Of a DNA stretch of 64,000 nt, positions 8,368-17,332 are shown piece after piece (positions within the stretch are counted from its first letter, which is position 1; each line of letters starts with the position of its first letter). A program made the position numbers and the translations under genes. The DNA comes from Actinomadura atramentaria DSM 43919 (GTDB taxonomy: Bacteria; Actinomycetota; Actinomycetes; Streptosporangiales; Streptosporangiaceae), in assembly GCF_000381885.1 (NCBI RefSeq), contig NZ_KB907213.1:345424-409423 (forward strand). The letters run 5' to 3'. Below the pieces are notes generated by a model that did not search any database, had not been told where the DNA came from, and worked only from the letters and a program-made list of their open reading frames with translations.

Positions 8368-9293
8368 GCACGGCGAGGGGGCCGCTGCGGCTCGGAACGC
8401 GCAAGAGCCTGATGGCGACGACCCAGTCGGGGCTGGTCGCCGACGCGTTGTCGCAGCGTACGGGGCTTACGGTCGAGCTGGTCGGGGTAACGACGCAGGG
8501 TGACGTTTCCAAGGCGCTGCTCGCGCAGATCGGCGGTACCGGGGTGTTCGTCAACGCCCTGCGCGACCGGCTGCTGTCCGGTGAGGTGGACTTCGCGGTG
8601 CATTCGCTGAAGGACCTGCCGACGGGCCCCGCCGAGGGCATCGCGCTCGCCGCGATCCCGGCCCGCGACGATCCGCGCGACGCGCTGTGCGGTCCGGCGA
8701 AGCTGGCCGACCTGCCGCGCGGCGCGCGCGTCGGGACGGGTTCGCCGCGCCGGGTGGCGCAGCTCCGCGCGCTCCGCCCCGACCTTTCGATCGTGCCGAT
8801 CCGCGGCAACGCGGACACGCGGCTGCGCAAGGTGTCGGACGGCGAGCTGGACGCGGTCGTCCTCGCCTACGCCGGGCTGACGCGGATCGGGCGGCTCGCG
8901 GAGGTCTCGGAGGTCTTCGAGCCGGACCAGATGCTGCCCGCGCCGGGGCAGGGCGCGCTGGCGCTGGAGTGCCGCGCGGATCGGACGGACCTGGTGGAGC
9001 TGCTGGCGGCGGTGGACGACGCGCCGACGCGCGCGGCGGTCACGGCGGAGCGCACGGTGCTCGCCGTGCTGGAAGCAGGATGTTCGGCACCCGTGGGAAC
9101 ATACGCTGCCGAAGTAGAACAAAAGCTGCATCTCACGGCGAACGTCGTCGGAACGGACGGCGCGCGTCAGATACGGCTGTCCGCAAGCGGCCACCCGGAG
9201 AAGGCCGAGGAGCTCGGGCGTGACCTCGCCCGGCGGCTCCTCGACCAGGGGGCCGACCAGTTGATGGGGGAGCTTGACGATGAGCCCCGCTAG
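8364..9293 (+). CDS. hemC: hydroxymethylbilane synthase (porphobilinogen deaminase)
   Basis: A 309-residue enzyme that joins four porphobilinogens into hydroxymethylbilane. Family motifs are RLGTRKSLMATTQS at the N terminus, DFAVHSLKDLP, GTGSPRR, PIRGNADTRL and PAPGQGALALE. The cysteine of EAGCSAPVG carries the dipyrromethane cofactor. It starts inside the hemA stop (ATGA) and its end overlaps hemD by 14 bases, so hemA-C-D form one coupled unit. Confidence 0.97.
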   Translation: MSTARGPLRLGTRKSLMATTQSGLVADALSQRTGLTVELVGVTTQGDVSKALLAQIGGTGVFVNALRDRLLSGEVDFAVHSLKDLPTGPAEGIALAAIPARDDPRDALCGPAKLADLPRGARVGTGSPRRVAQLRALRPDLSIVPIRGNADTRLRKVSDGELDAVVLAYAGLTRIGRLAEVSEVFEPDQMLPAPGQGALALECRADRTDLVELLAAVDDAPTRAAVTAERTVLAVLEAGCSAPVGTYAAEVEQKLHLTANVVGTDGARQIRLSASGHPEKAEELGRDLARRLLDQGADQLMGELDDEPR

Positions 9294-10908
9294 TCCGAAC
9301 CCGGCCGACCTCGACGCCGCCGCCGGGAGCCCGCCGCCCGCACCCGAGGACGACGCCGCCGAGGCGCGCTTCGTCGCGCTCGTCGGGATGGGGCCGGGCG
9401 ACCCGAACCTGCTGACCCTGCGCGCCGCCGCCGAGCTGGCGCGCGCGGACGTGGTCATCGCCGACCCGGCCGCCGTCCACCCCGACGTCCGCGCGCACTG
9501 CCGCCCGGACGTCGAGTTCGTCGACTCCGCCGCCGGGGACCCGGCCAAGCTCGCCGTGAAGGCCGCCAAGGCGGGCCACCACGTCGTCCGGCTGTTCCGC
9601 GGCGACCCGGGGCTGGCCTGCCAGCTCGCCGCCGAGGGCGCCGCGCTGCACAGGGCGGGCGTCCCGTTCGAGGTCGTGCCCGGCGTGTCCGCGCTGACCG
9701 GCGTGCCCGGGTACGCGGGCATCCCGCTGACGGACGCCAAGCACCGCGAGGTCCGGTTCGTGGACGCGGCCGAGGGCGCCGTCGACTGGGAGAAGTTCGC
9801 CGCGCCCGGCGTCACGCTCGTGATCTTCGGCGCCGAGGGGACCGTCGCGGAGGTCGCCAAGGGCCTCGTCGCCGCCGGCCGGCCCGACTCGACGCCCGCC
9901 GCGATGACCAGCCTCGGCACCACCACCGAGCAGGAGACCGTCGTCTCCACGCTGAACCGGCTCGCCGCCGACACCAAGGGCATGGAGTCCCCCGCGATGA
10001 TCATCGTGGGCGACGTCGTGAACTGGCGCGACAAGCTGTCGTGGTTCGAGACCAAGCCGCTGTTCGGCTGGCGCGTGCTCGTCCCGCGCACCAAGGAGCA
10101 GGCCGCGTCGCTGTCGCGGCAGCTCCGCGGATACGGGGCCGTCCCCGACGAGGTCCCGACGATCTCCGTCGAGCCGCCGCGCACCCCGCAGCAGATGGAA
10201 CGCGCCGTCAAGGGCCTGGTGACGGGCCGGTACGAGTGGGTGGTGTTCACCTCCACCAACGCCGTGAAGGCCGTCCGCGAGAAGTTCACCGACTACGGCC
10301 TGGACGCCCGCGCGTTCGCCGGGCTCAAGGTCGCCGCCGTCGGCGAGCAGACCGCCGCCGCGCTCGTGGAGTTCGGCGTCCAGCCCGACCTGATGCCGTC
10401 CGGGCAGCAGTCCAGCGAGGGCCTGGCCGACGTGTGGCCGCCCTACGACGAGGATCTCGACCCGATCAACCGGGTCCTGCTGCCGCGCGCCGACATCGCC
10501 ACCGACACGCTCATCGCGCGGCTCACCGAGCTGGGCTGGGAGTGCGAGGACGTCACCGCCTACCGGACGGTGCGCGCCGCGCCGCCGCCCGCGCCGATCC
10601 GCGAGGCGATCAAGGGCGGCGGGTTCGACGCGGTGCTGTTCACCTCGTCGTCCACCGTCAAGAACCTGATCGGCATCGCGGGCAAGCCGCACAACGTCAC
10701 CGTCATCGCCGTGATCGGCCCGCAGACCGCCAAGACCGCCGAGGAGTACGGGCTGCGCGTCGACGTCATGGCCGACCGCCCGTCCGTTTCCGCGCTGGCG
10801 GAGGCGCTCGCGGAGTACGGTGCCAGGCGGCGGGCCGCCCAGGTCGAGGCGGGCGACCCGCTGCGCAAGCCGAGCCAGATGCGCCGGGGAGCCCGCCGGC
10901 GCAAGTGA
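9280..10908 (+). CDS. hemD: fused tetrapyrrole methylase-like / uroporphyrinogen-III synthase
   Basis: A 542-residue fusion. Residues about 25-255 form a tetrapyrrole methylase fold with GMGPGDPNLLTL and VVPGVSALTGVPGYAGIPLT. The C-terminal half (about 260-525) is uroporphyrinogen-III synthase, starting WRVLVPRTKEQAASLSRQL with VVFTSTNAVKAV and AVLFTSSSTVKNL, and closes hydroxymethylbilane to uroporphyrinogen III. The methylase half is unusual: the RLKGGDPFxFGRGGEE block of active SUMT enzymes reads RLFRGDPGLACQLAAEG, and the YDRLV block is absent. C-2/C-7 methylation may therefore be lost. ATG 9280 lies seven bases after GGGGGAG. Confidence 0.93.
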   Translation: MSPASPNPADLDAAAGSPPPAPEDDAAEARFVALVGMGPGDPNLLTLRAAAELARADVVIADPAAVHPDVRAHCRPDVEFVDSAAGDPAKLAVKAAKAGHHVVRLFRGDPGLACQLAAEGAALHRAGVPFEVVPGVSALTGVPGYAGIPLTDAKHREVRFVDAAEGAVDWEKFAAPGVTLVIFGAEGTVAEVAKGLVAAGRPDSTPAAMTSLGTTTEQETVVSTLNRLAADTKGMESPAMIIVGDVVNWRDKLSWFETKPLFGWRVLVPRTKEQAASLSRQLRGYGAVPDEVPTISVEPPRTPQQMERAVKGLVTGRYEWVVFTSTNAVKAVREKFTDYGLDARAFAGLKVAAVGEQTAAALVEFGVQPDLMPSGQQSSEGLADVWPPYDEDLDPINRVLLPRADIATDTLIARLTELGWECEDVTAYRTVRAAPPPAPIREAIKGGGFDAVLFTSSSTVKNLIGIAGKPHNVTVIAVIGPQTAKTAEEYGLRVDVMADRPSVSALAEALAEYGARRRAAQVEAGDPLRKPSQMRRGARRRK

Positions 10909-10938
10909 CGCCCCCCGATTCCCGCGAGGAGTAGGCCC

Positions 10939-11925
10939 ATGTCCGCTCAGTTCCCCGTCGCCCGCCCCCGGCGGCTGCGGCGCACGCCCGCGCTGCGGCG
11001 GCTGGCGGCCGAGACCCGGCTGGCCCCGGCCGACCTGGTGCTGCCGATGTTCGTCAAGGAGGGCATCGGCGAGCCCGCGCCGATCGCGTCGATGCCCGGC
11101 GTCGTCCAGCACACCCGCGACAGCCTGCGCAAGGCCGCGCACGAGGCCGTCGACGCGGGCGTCGGGGGGCTGATCCTGTTCGGGATTCCCGCCGTGAAGG
11201 ACGCCGTCGGGTCCGGCGCGGACGACCCCGAGGGCATCGTGCAGACCGCCGTCCGGGACCTCAAGGCCGACCTCGGCGACGCGGCCGTCGTCATGACCGA
11301 CCTGTGCCTGGACGAGTTCACCGACCACGGGCACTGCGGCATCCTCACCGAGCGCGGCGAGATCGACAACGACGCGACGCTGGAGCGGTACGCCTCGATC
11401 GCGCGCGCGCAGGCCGCCGCCGGGGTCGACGTCGTCGCGCCGAGCGGGATGATGGACGGCCAGGTCGCCGCGATCCGCGCCGCCCTGGACGACTCCGGGC
11501 ACCCGGAACTGCCCGTCCTCGCGTACTCGGCGAAGTACGCGTCGGCGTTCTACGGGCCGTTCCGCGACGCCGCCGAGTGCGCGCCGGTCTTCGGCGACCG
11601 GTCCACCCACCAGCAGGACCCGGCGAACTCCGACGAGTCGCTGCGCGAAGTCTTCCTCGACCTGGAGGAGGGCGCGGACATGGTGATGGTCAAGCCCGCC
11701 GGGCCGTACCTGGACGTGGTGCGGCGCGTCCGCGACGCGGTGGACGTGCCCGTGGTCGCGTACCAGGTCAGCGGCGAGTACGCGATGATCGAGGCGGCGG
11801 CCGGGAAGGGCTGGATCGACCGCGAGCGCGCGATCGACGAGTCCCTGATCGCCATCCGCCGGGCCGGCGCGGACATCGTTTTGACCTACTGGGCGACCGA
11901 GGCCGCCACCCGCCTGACCCGCTGA
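10939..11925 (+). CDS. hemB: delta-aminolevulinic acid dehydratase (porphobilinogen synthase)
   Basis: A 328-residue enzyme condensing two 5-aminolevulinate molecules to porphobilinogen. Both Schiff-base lysines are visible (YSAKYASAFYGPFRDA and MVKPAGPYLD). The metal loop reads DLCLDEFTDHGHCGIL, in which the three-cysteine zinc site of the animal type is incomplete, pointing to the Mg-dependent bacterial type. The ATG follows GAGGAG. It is 30 bases behind hemD and the last hem gene of the cluster. Confidence 0.97.
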   Translation: MSAQFPVARPRRLRRTPALRRLAAETRLAPADLVLPMFVKEGIGEPAPIASMPGVVQHTRDSLRKAAHEAVDAGVGGLILFGIPAVKDAVGSGADDPEGIVQTAVRDLKADLGDAAVVMTDLCLDEFTDHGHCGILTERGEIDNDATLERYASIARAQAAAGVDVVAPSGMMDGQVAAIRAALDDSGHPELPVLAYSAKYASAFYGPFRDAAECAPVFGDRSTHQQDPANSDESLREVFLDLEEGADMVMVKPAGPYLDVVRRVRDAVDVPVVAYQVSGEYAMIEAAAGKGWIDRERAIDESLIAIRRAGADIVLTYWATEAATRLTR

Positions 11926-12026
11926 GCCGCGCCGCGCGTACATTTCCCCCGGTGATCACTCGGGGCTAGTCAATTGGGGTCGTTTTTCCGGGGGTGGTCT
12001 GCCGTGCCCCCCGTCACACGTGCATC

Positions 12027-12044
12027 ATCGGTCGAAACACCGAT
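12027..12044. promoter_or_regulatory. short inverted repeat upstream of the PrimPol-like gene
   Basis: ATCGGT, six bases, ACCGAT. It lies 30 bases before the ATG at 12075 in a spacer of slightly lower GC (11926-12074). It could be a small operator or leader hairpin for the downstream gene. No protein can be assigned. Confidence 0.35.
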
Positions 12045-12074
12045 AACGCACGCGCGAGCCTCCGGGGGTTGACG

Positions 12075-12767
12075 ATGCCGACGATCTCGGGTCACAGACG
12101 GCAGCGGACGCGCGAGCAGGACCCGGAACGCTTCGCCGCCGCCGCGCGGGCCTACGGGGCGGCGGGCTGGCCGTGCGTGCCGGGGTCGCCCGCCGGGTCG
12201 GACCGCGCCTGCTCGTGCGACCGCATGGGCTGTCCCTCGCCCGGCGCGCATCCGCTGTCGGCGGGGTGGGCGCGGCAGGCCAGCGTGGACGCGGACGTCA
12301 TCGACGCGCTGTGGGCCCGCCGCCCGGACGCGAACGTCATCCTGCCGACCGGCCGCGTCTTCGACGTCTTCGACGTCCCGGCGGCCGCGGGCGCGCTCGC
12401 CCTGGCCCGCATCGACGCCGAGGGCCTTCCCGCCGGCCCGGTCGCCGCCGTCGCCGACGAGCGGTACCTGTTCTTCGTCGCGACGCGCGGCGCGCCCGTG
12501 GACGAGGACGAGTGGTGGTCGTGCGGGCTGGACTGCTCGCCCGAGACCGTCGCGGAAACGCCGGGCCTCCGCTGGCACTGCCGGGACAGCTACGTCGTGG
12601 CCCCGCCCTCGCAGCTCCCGTACGGCCGCGCCGTCACCTGGCTCCGCGAGCCGAACGGCCGCGGCCTGCCGGACCCGCTGCGCCTGCTGGCCGTCCTCTC
12701 GGAGAGCTGCGACCCCCCCCTGACGGACCCCGCTTCGCTCCTCGCAGGCGAGCCGCCGACCCACTGA
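12075..12767 (+). CDS. stand-alone bifunctional DNA primase/polymerase-like (PrimPol N-terminal) domain protein
   Basis: A 230-residue protein resembling the N-terminal PrimPol domain: AAAARAYGAAGWPCVPGSP at the start, a CSCDRMGCPSPGAHPLSAGW Cys-rich loop, the acidic strand FDVFDVPAAAGAL, and RWHCRDSYVVAPPSQLPYG, which matches the YVVaPPS signature. No helicase part follows, unlike plasmid or prophage primases, and the acidic motif is not the canonical DxD, so polymerase activity is doubtful. ATG 12075 is chosen because the domain begins just after it. It follows hemB in the same direction and is convergent with the kinase-like gene. Similar stand-alone proteins are common chromosomal genes in actinomycetes. 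Confidence 0.72.
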   Translation: MPTISGHRRQRTREQDPERFAAAARAYGAAGWPCVPGSPAGSDRACSCDRMGCPSPGAHPLSAGWARQASVDADVIDALWARRPDANVILPTGRVFDVFDVPAAAGALALARIDAEGLPAGPVAAVADERYLFFVATRGAPVDEDEWWSCGLDCSPETVAETPGLRWHCRDSYVVAPPSQLPYGRAVTWLREPNGRGLPDPLRLLAVLSESCDPPLTDPASLLAGEPPTH

Positions 12768-12824
12768 GTCAGGCTGTTGTTCCGGTTCCCGCGCTTGGCG
12801 ATCGGGTCGGCGGCCGTCCTCAGA

Positions 12825-14504
12825 TCAACGCGGAGCGCTGATCGTCACCTTGCGCCCCCAGCTCCCGTACGTCGTCTGGTACGCCTGCGTGCGGGCCTTC
12901 GGAGTGCCGTACGTGCGGAAGACGACGCGCAGCGGGCGGCCTGCGCGGTCGAGCTGGACCGTGTAGACGACCTCCTTCGCGCCCGTGCGGCGCGCGAGGT
13001 CGGTGAAGAGGTCGCCGACGCCCTGAACCTGCGCGAGCTTGGCGATCGGCGCGGTGCCCTCGTAGCCCTTCGCGGTCCGGCGGAACGCCGTGCTGGACCG
13101 CAGCAGCGCCGGGACGTTCGCCACCGACGACCCCTGCCGGATCTGCGCGGCGAGGCCCGAGTAGCCGTGCGCGCGCGGATCGTAGGCGACCGACCGCCAC
13201 TTCCCGCCCGCGCGCAGATACGTCGTGTCCTTGATGACGATCGACTTCCCGGCCTTCTTGGTGCCGCCCGAGCCCGCGACCGTCATCGAGTACGAGGCGG
13301 GCGCGGCGTCCAGCAGGCCGAGCGTGCCCTGCGCCGTCGCGGCGCCGCAGCAGCCGGTGCGGTGGAAGGTGAACGTCGCCCCGGCGGGCCGCGCGACGGC
13401 CTGCTCGACGCGTCCGGCGAGCGACGCGGCCTCGGCGAGCGCCGGGTCCACGGTCGGGACGGGGGAGGGGCTGCCCGACGTCGCGGGCGACGGCGGCGGC
13501 GTGTCCTTGCCGCGGTTGAGGGAGACGACCGCGCCCGCGATGCCCGCCGCGACGACGAGCGCCGCCGCGACCGCGATGAGCGGCTTCGCGCGGCCGCCGC
13601 CGCGCGCCGGGGCGGTCACGGCGTTCTTCCCGGACGAGCGCGTCTTGGCGGGCGCCGGCTCGGGGGCCTTGCTCGCCTGCTCGGCCAGCTCGGTGATGCG
13701 GCCCCGGCCCTGCGCCTCCCACGACGGCCCGTAGGCGGCGACGGCGGCCTCCTCGACCGCGCCGAGGAAGTCGGCGGCCGACGCGGGCCGCTTCTCCGGC
13801 TCCTTCGCCAGGCCCTGCCCGATGATGTCGCGCAGCGGTCCGGGCACGTTCTCGACGGGGATCGGCGCCTCGCGGTGCGCCTTGGCCAGCGACCGCCCGG
13901 TGAACGGGGGCGCGCCCGTCAGGCACTCGTAGAACACGGCCGTCGCGGCGTACAGGTCCGACGCGACGCCGGCGGGAGCGCCGTTCCACAGCTCCGGGGC
14001 GGAGTAGGCGGGGCCGCCCTGCGCGGCGTCGCCGGACGGGGTCATGCCGAAGTCGGTGAGCAGCGCGTTGCCCTCGCCGTCCACGATGACGTTGGACGGG
14101 CGCAGCGCCCCGTGGACGATCTCCTTGTCGTGCGCGGCGGCCAGGCCGAGCAGCATCCCGCCGAGCACCGAGAGCGCCGCGAGCGGACCGGTCGGCCCCT
14201 GCGCGGTGAGGATGCGGCGCAGTGTCACGCCCTCGGCGAAGTCCATGACGACGGCGCTGCCCTGCGGCGTCTCCATCAGGTCGAACAGGTCGACGACGTT
14301 GGGGTCCTCAAGCTGGGACAGCCGGCGCGCGGTCATCCGGTACCGCGACAGGAAGACCTCGTCGCCGTCCAGCCGGGAGTCGAGGTACTTGATGGCCACC
14401 TTGCTCTGGGTGACGTCGTCGATCGCCAGCACCACGCGGCCGGCGGCGCCGCCGCCCAGATCCCGTGCGTACGTGAAGCCCGGAACCGTCCAGCCGTTGA
14501 CCAC
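12825..14504 (-). CDS. Ser/Thr kinase-like membrane protein, probable pseudokinase
   Basis: A 559-residue protein. Residues about 10-265 form an eukaryote-like kinase domain with glycine loop LGGGAAGRVVLA, VAIKYLD (ATP lysine) and TDFGM (DFG). The catalytic loop reads VHGALRPSNVIVD instead of HRDLKPxN, so the catalytic aspartate is replaced by alanine. A basic/proline linker, one transmembrane helix (about 315-335, IAVAAALVVAAGIAGAVV) and an extracellular domain of about 210 residues follow. The outer domain contains TFHRTGCCGAA and lipoprotein-LppX/LprG-like stretches such as SYSMTVAGSG and GYEGTAPIAKL, a resemblance only. It is divergent from hemL. The likely role is non-catalytic signalling or ligand sensing. 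Confidence 0.85.
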   Translation of the reverse strand: MVNGWTVPGFTYARDLGGGAAGRVVLAIDDVTQSKVAIKYLDSRLDGDEVFLSRYRMTARRLSQLEDPNVVDLFDLMETPQGSAVVMDFAEGVTLRRILTAQGPTGPLAALSVLGGMLLGLAAAHDKEIVHGALRPSNVIVDGEGNALLTDFGMTPSGDAAQGGPAYSAPELWNGAPAGVASDLYAATAVFYECLTGAPPFTGRSLAKAHREAPIPVENVPGPLRDIIGQGLAKEPEKRPASAADFLGAVEEAAVAAYGPSWEAQGRGRITELAEQASKAPEPAPAKTRSSGKNAVTAPARGGGRAKPLIAVAAALVVAAGIAGAVVSLNRGKDTPPPSPATSGSPSPVPTVDPALAEAASLAGRVEQAVARPAGATFTFHRTGCCGAATAQGTLGLLDAAPASYSMTVAGSGGTKKAGKSIVIKDTTYLRAGGKWRSVAYDPRAHGYSGLAAQIRQGSSVANVPALLRSSTAFRRTAKGYEGTAPIAKLAQVQGVGDLFTDLARRTGAKEVVYTVQLDRAGRPLRVVFRTYGTPKARTQAYQTTYGSWGRKVTISAPR

Positions 14505-14753
14505 GTGCGAGCCATCCCCTCCGCTTACGGCCGGCGCCGCTGCGCACCACCGACGCCGCGCCGGGCGTCGATATCCCTATTTCCGGTGCGTTCCATAATG
14601 GCCCACCCGAACGGGGTGGACACTCTCGTTGCTGGACTATAGGCCCGTAGCGGGCGCGGTCAAGGCAAGTCACCGAACTGCAACCGGCTCCGTCCGGAGC
14701 GTGCGCGCAGGGTCGTGTCCCGGCTGCGGAACGGCACTGGAAGACTGGTCGCC

Positions 14754-16046
14754 GTGACTTCCACCGAACGTTCCCAGGACCTTTTCGCACGAGCGGAGCG
14801 GGTCGTCCCGGGCGGGGTGAACTCGCCGGTGCGGGCCTTCCGCGCCGTGGGCGGCACGCCCCGGTTCATCACGTCGGCGCGCGGCCCGTACCTCACCGAC
14901 GCCGACGGCAACGAGTACGTGGACCTCGTCTGCTCGTGGGGCCCGATGATCCTCGGGCACGCGCACCCGGCCGTCGTCGAGGCCGTCCAGGGCGCGGCGG
15001 CGCGCGGGACGTCCTACGGGACGCCGACGCCCGGCGAGGTCGAGCTGGCCGAGGAGATCGTCGCGCGGGCGCCCGTCGAGCGGGTGCGGCTCGTCAACTC
15101 CGGCACCGAGGCGACGATGTCGGCGATCCGGCTCGCGCGCGGCTTCACCGGCCGGGCGAAGGTCGTGAAGTTCGCCGGCTGCTACCACGGGCACGTCGAC
15201 TCCCTGCTCGCCGCCGCCGGGTCGGGCGTCGCGACGCTGGCGCTGCCGGACACGCCGGGCGTCACGGGCGCGACGACGGCGGACACGATCGTCCTGCCGT
15301 ACAACGACGTCGCGGCCGTCGAACTCGCGTTCGCCGAGTACGGACACGAGATCGCCTGCGTGATCACCGAGGCGGTGCCGTGCAACATGGGCGTCGTGCC
15401 GCCGCTGGAGCACTTCAACGAGCTGCTGAAGTCGCTGTGCGAGCGCAACGGCGCGCTGCTGGTGATCGACGAGGTGCTGACGGGGTTCCGCGCGTCCGCC
15501 TCGGGCTGGTACGGCATCGAGGGCGTCGCGGGCGACCTGGTGACGTTCGGGAAGGTGATGGGCGGCGGGCTGCCCGCCGCCGCGTTCGGGGGCCGCGCCG
15601 ACGTCATGGACCGGCTCGCCCCGTCCGGACCCGTCTACCAGGCCGGGACGCTGTCGGGGAACCCGCTCGCGACGGCGGCCGGGCTCGCGACGCTGCGCAA
15701 CGCGACGCCGGAGGTCTACGCGGCGATCGACCGCGCCGCCGGGATCGTGTCCGCGGCCGCGTCGGAGGCGCTGACGGCGGCGGGCGTCCCGCACCACGTG
15801 CAGCGCGCCGGGAACCTGTTCTCGGTTTTCTTCGCAGACGGGCCGGTACGGACGTTCGAGGAGGCGCAGCACCAGGACTCCCGCGCCTACGCGGCGTTCT
15901 TCCAGGCGGCGCTGGAGCGCGGCGTGTACCTGCCGCCGTCCGCGTACGAGGTCTGGTTCCTGTCGGCGGCGCACGACGATGCCGCGCTGGACCGGATTCT
16001 GGCGGTCCTTCCGGACGCCGCCCGCGCCGCGGCGGCAGCCGTTTAG
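14754..16046 (+). CDS. hemL: glutamate-1-semialdehyde 2,1-aminomutase
   Basis: A 430-residue PLP enzyme converting glutamate-1-semialdehyde to 5-aminolevulinate, the product hemB uses. Motifs: [12 protein letters not shown], the PLP lysine in [17 protein letters not shown], and [13 protein letters not shown]. The GTG at 14754 begins [15 protein letters not shown], the usual family N terminus; the upstream GTG at 14715 would add 13 non-conserved residues. The 249-base spacer 14505-14753 shared with the kinase-like gene is AT-richer, with CCACCC/GGGTGG arms near 14600-14620 and a possible -10 at GGACTATAGG (around 14635). In mycobacteria hemL directly precedes the phosphatase/ccs genes; here seven kilobases intervene. 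Confidence 0.96.
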   Translation: MTSTERSQDLFARAERVVPGGVNSPVRAFRAVGGTPRFITSARGPYLTDADGNEYVDLVCSWGPMILGHAHPAVVEAVQGAAARGTSYGTPTPGEVELAEEIVARAPVERVRLVNSGTEATMSAIRLARGFTGRAKVVKFAGCYHGHVDSLLAAAGSGVATLALPDTPGVTGATTADTIVLPYNDVAAVELAFAEYGHEIACVITEAVPCNMGVVPPLEHFNELLKSLCERNGALLVIDEVLTGFRASASGWYGIEGVAGDLVTFGKVMGGGLPAAAFGGRADVMDRLAPSGPVYQAGTLSGNPLATAAGLATLRNATPEVYAAIDRAAGIVSAAASEALTAAGVPHHVQRAGNLFSVFFADGPVRTFEEAQHQDSRAYAAFFQAALERGVYLPPSAYEVWFLSAAHDDAALDRILAVLPDAARAAAAAV

Positions 16047-16076
16047 AAACTCGTAGAATATCGGTTTTTCGCGATT

Positions 16077-16082
16077 TAGTAT
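16077..16082 (+). promoter_or_regulatory. candidate -10 box giving a leaderless LysR transcript
   Basis: TAGTAT lies six bases before the ATG at 16089 in a 42-base AT-rich island (16047-16088). No Shine-Dalgarno sequence is present. This spacing is that of leaderless mRNAs in Actinobacteria, with transcription starting at the A of ATG. Confidence 0.5.
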
Positions 16083-16088
16083 TGCTTC

Positions 16089-17093
16089 ATGCTGGATCTG
16101 GAACGACTGCGGGCGTTGCACTCGGTCGCGACCTACGGTTCGGTGAGCGCCGCCGCCGACGTTCTCCACGTCACGACGTCGGCGGTGTCGCAGCAGCTCG
16201 CCAAGCTGGAGCGGGAGACCGGGCAGAAGCTGCTGGAGCGGCATGGGCGCGGCGTCCGGCTGACGGACGCCGCCGAACTGCTCGTCGAGCATGCCGAGAA
16301 CATCCTGTCGCTCGTCGAACGCGCCCAGGCCGACCTTGAGGCGCACCGGGGCGCCGTCGTGGGACGGCTGACGGTCGCGGCGTTCGCCACGGCCGTCCGG
16401 GGCCTGGTCCCGGGCGCGCTGCGCGGCCTCGCGGTCGACCACCCGGACCTGCGCGTGCAGGTCCGCGAGGCGGACCCGATGCAGTCGATGCCGCTCGTCG
16501 CGCGCGGCGACCTCGACATGGCGGTCGTGCAGGACTGGAACAACCAGCCGCTCCCGCTTCCCGAAGGGCTCCAGAAGGGCCTGATCGGCGACGACGTCGC
16601 GGACGTCGCGCTGCCGCCCGGGCACCCGCTGGCGGACCGCGCGGAGATCTCCCTGCGCGAGGTGGCGGGCGATCCGTGGATCAGTTCCTCGCCGGACAGC
16701 ATCTGCTGCGACTGGCTGATCCACACGCTGCGGTCATTCGACTCCGAGCCCCGGATCGTCCACATGGCGTACGAGATCCCGACGCAGCTCGCCCTGGTCG
16801 CGGCGGGCCTCGGCAACACGATCCTGCCGCGCCTCGGCCGCACCGGGACGCCGACCGAGGTCGCGGTCGTCGCGGTCCGCCCACAGATGGTGCGCCGCGT
16901 CTACGCGGTGTGGCGCGAGGAGGCGGCCCGCCGCCCTGCGATCCGCGCGGTCCTGACGGCCCTGCGCGCCTCCGCGGCCACCGTCCTCGGCCCCACCGCC
17001 CTGATCGGCCGCGACGTGCCCGCGGACGCCCTCGCACTCACCGGCGCCGCACACCACGCCCCGCGCCCGTCCGAGGCCCCCGCCGTATCCTGA
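16089..17093 (+). CDS. LysR-family transcriptional regulator
   Basis: A 334-residue LysR regulator. The N-terminal winged HTH reads LRALHSVATYGSVSAAADVL then TTSAVSQQLAKLERETGQKL, and a periplasmic-binding-like effector domain covers residues 90-295. The last 35 residues are an Ala/Pro-rich tail. It starts 43 bases after hemL in the same direction but in an AT-rich promoter island of its own. The effector and target genes are not evident. No divergent partner exists, which is unusual for LysR genes, so it may regulate distant genes or itself. Confidence 0.93.
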   Translation: MLDLERLRALHSVATYGSVSAAADVLHVTTSAVSQQLAKLERETGQKLLERHGRGVRLTDAAELLVEHAENILSLVERAQADLEAHRGAVVGRLTVAAFATAVRGLVPGALRGLAVDHPDLRVQVREADPMQSMPLVARGDLDMAVVQDWNNQPLPLPEGLQKGLIGDDVADVALPPGHPLADRAEISLREVAGDPWISSSPDSICCDWLIHTLRSFDSEPRIVHMAYEIPTQLALVAAGLGNTILPRLGRTGTPTEVAVVAVRPQMVRRVYAVWREEAARRPAIRAVLTALRASAATVLGPTALIGRDVPADALALTGAAHHAPRPSEAPAVS

Positions 17094-17200
17094 CGGGCGT
17101 TCCTAGCACGGCACGCGCGCATGGGACGCCGCGCGAGCGGCCCGTACGGCCCGCTCCTGCGTGACGGCTGTGCCTTCCGCTGCTGCGTGACAGCCGTGCG

Positions 17201-17215
17201 GCCCGGCCTCCGGGC
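17201..17215. terminator. possible hairpin after the LysR gene
   Basis: GCCCGG, three bases, CCGGGC: a compact perfect hairpin in the convergent spacer 17094-17471. It is nested next to a longer pairing ACCCGAGC (17217-17224) with GCTCGGGT (17258-17265). There is no T tract, which is common in actinomycetes. Terminator function is inferred from position. Confidence 0.4.
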
Positions 17216-17231
17216 TACCCGAGCGGGCCTT

Positions 17232-17332
17232 TCCGTGCGTGATTGGCCGGGCAGCCTGCTCGGGTGGCTTTTCCGTGCGTCCTGTCCGTGCGTCCTGTCC
17301 GTGCGTGAGGGGCCGGGCGACCTGCTCGCGCC
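17232..17332. repeat. short direct repeats in a convergent spacer
   Basis: The segment TCCGTGCGTGATTGGCCGGG, continuing into CAGCCTGCTCG, recurs about 66 bases later as TCCGTGCGTGAGGGGCCGGG continuing into CGACCTGCTCG. Between them TCCGTGCGTCCTG is repeated in tandem. The 378-base spacer between the LysR and methyltransferase genes holds no gene I can support. The repeats look like local slippage products. Confidence 0.55.

Noticed and set aside
9133-11943. 936-codon minus-strand frame across hemD and hemB
   Set aside because: It is an exact shadow of two well-supported hem genes with no domain of its own.
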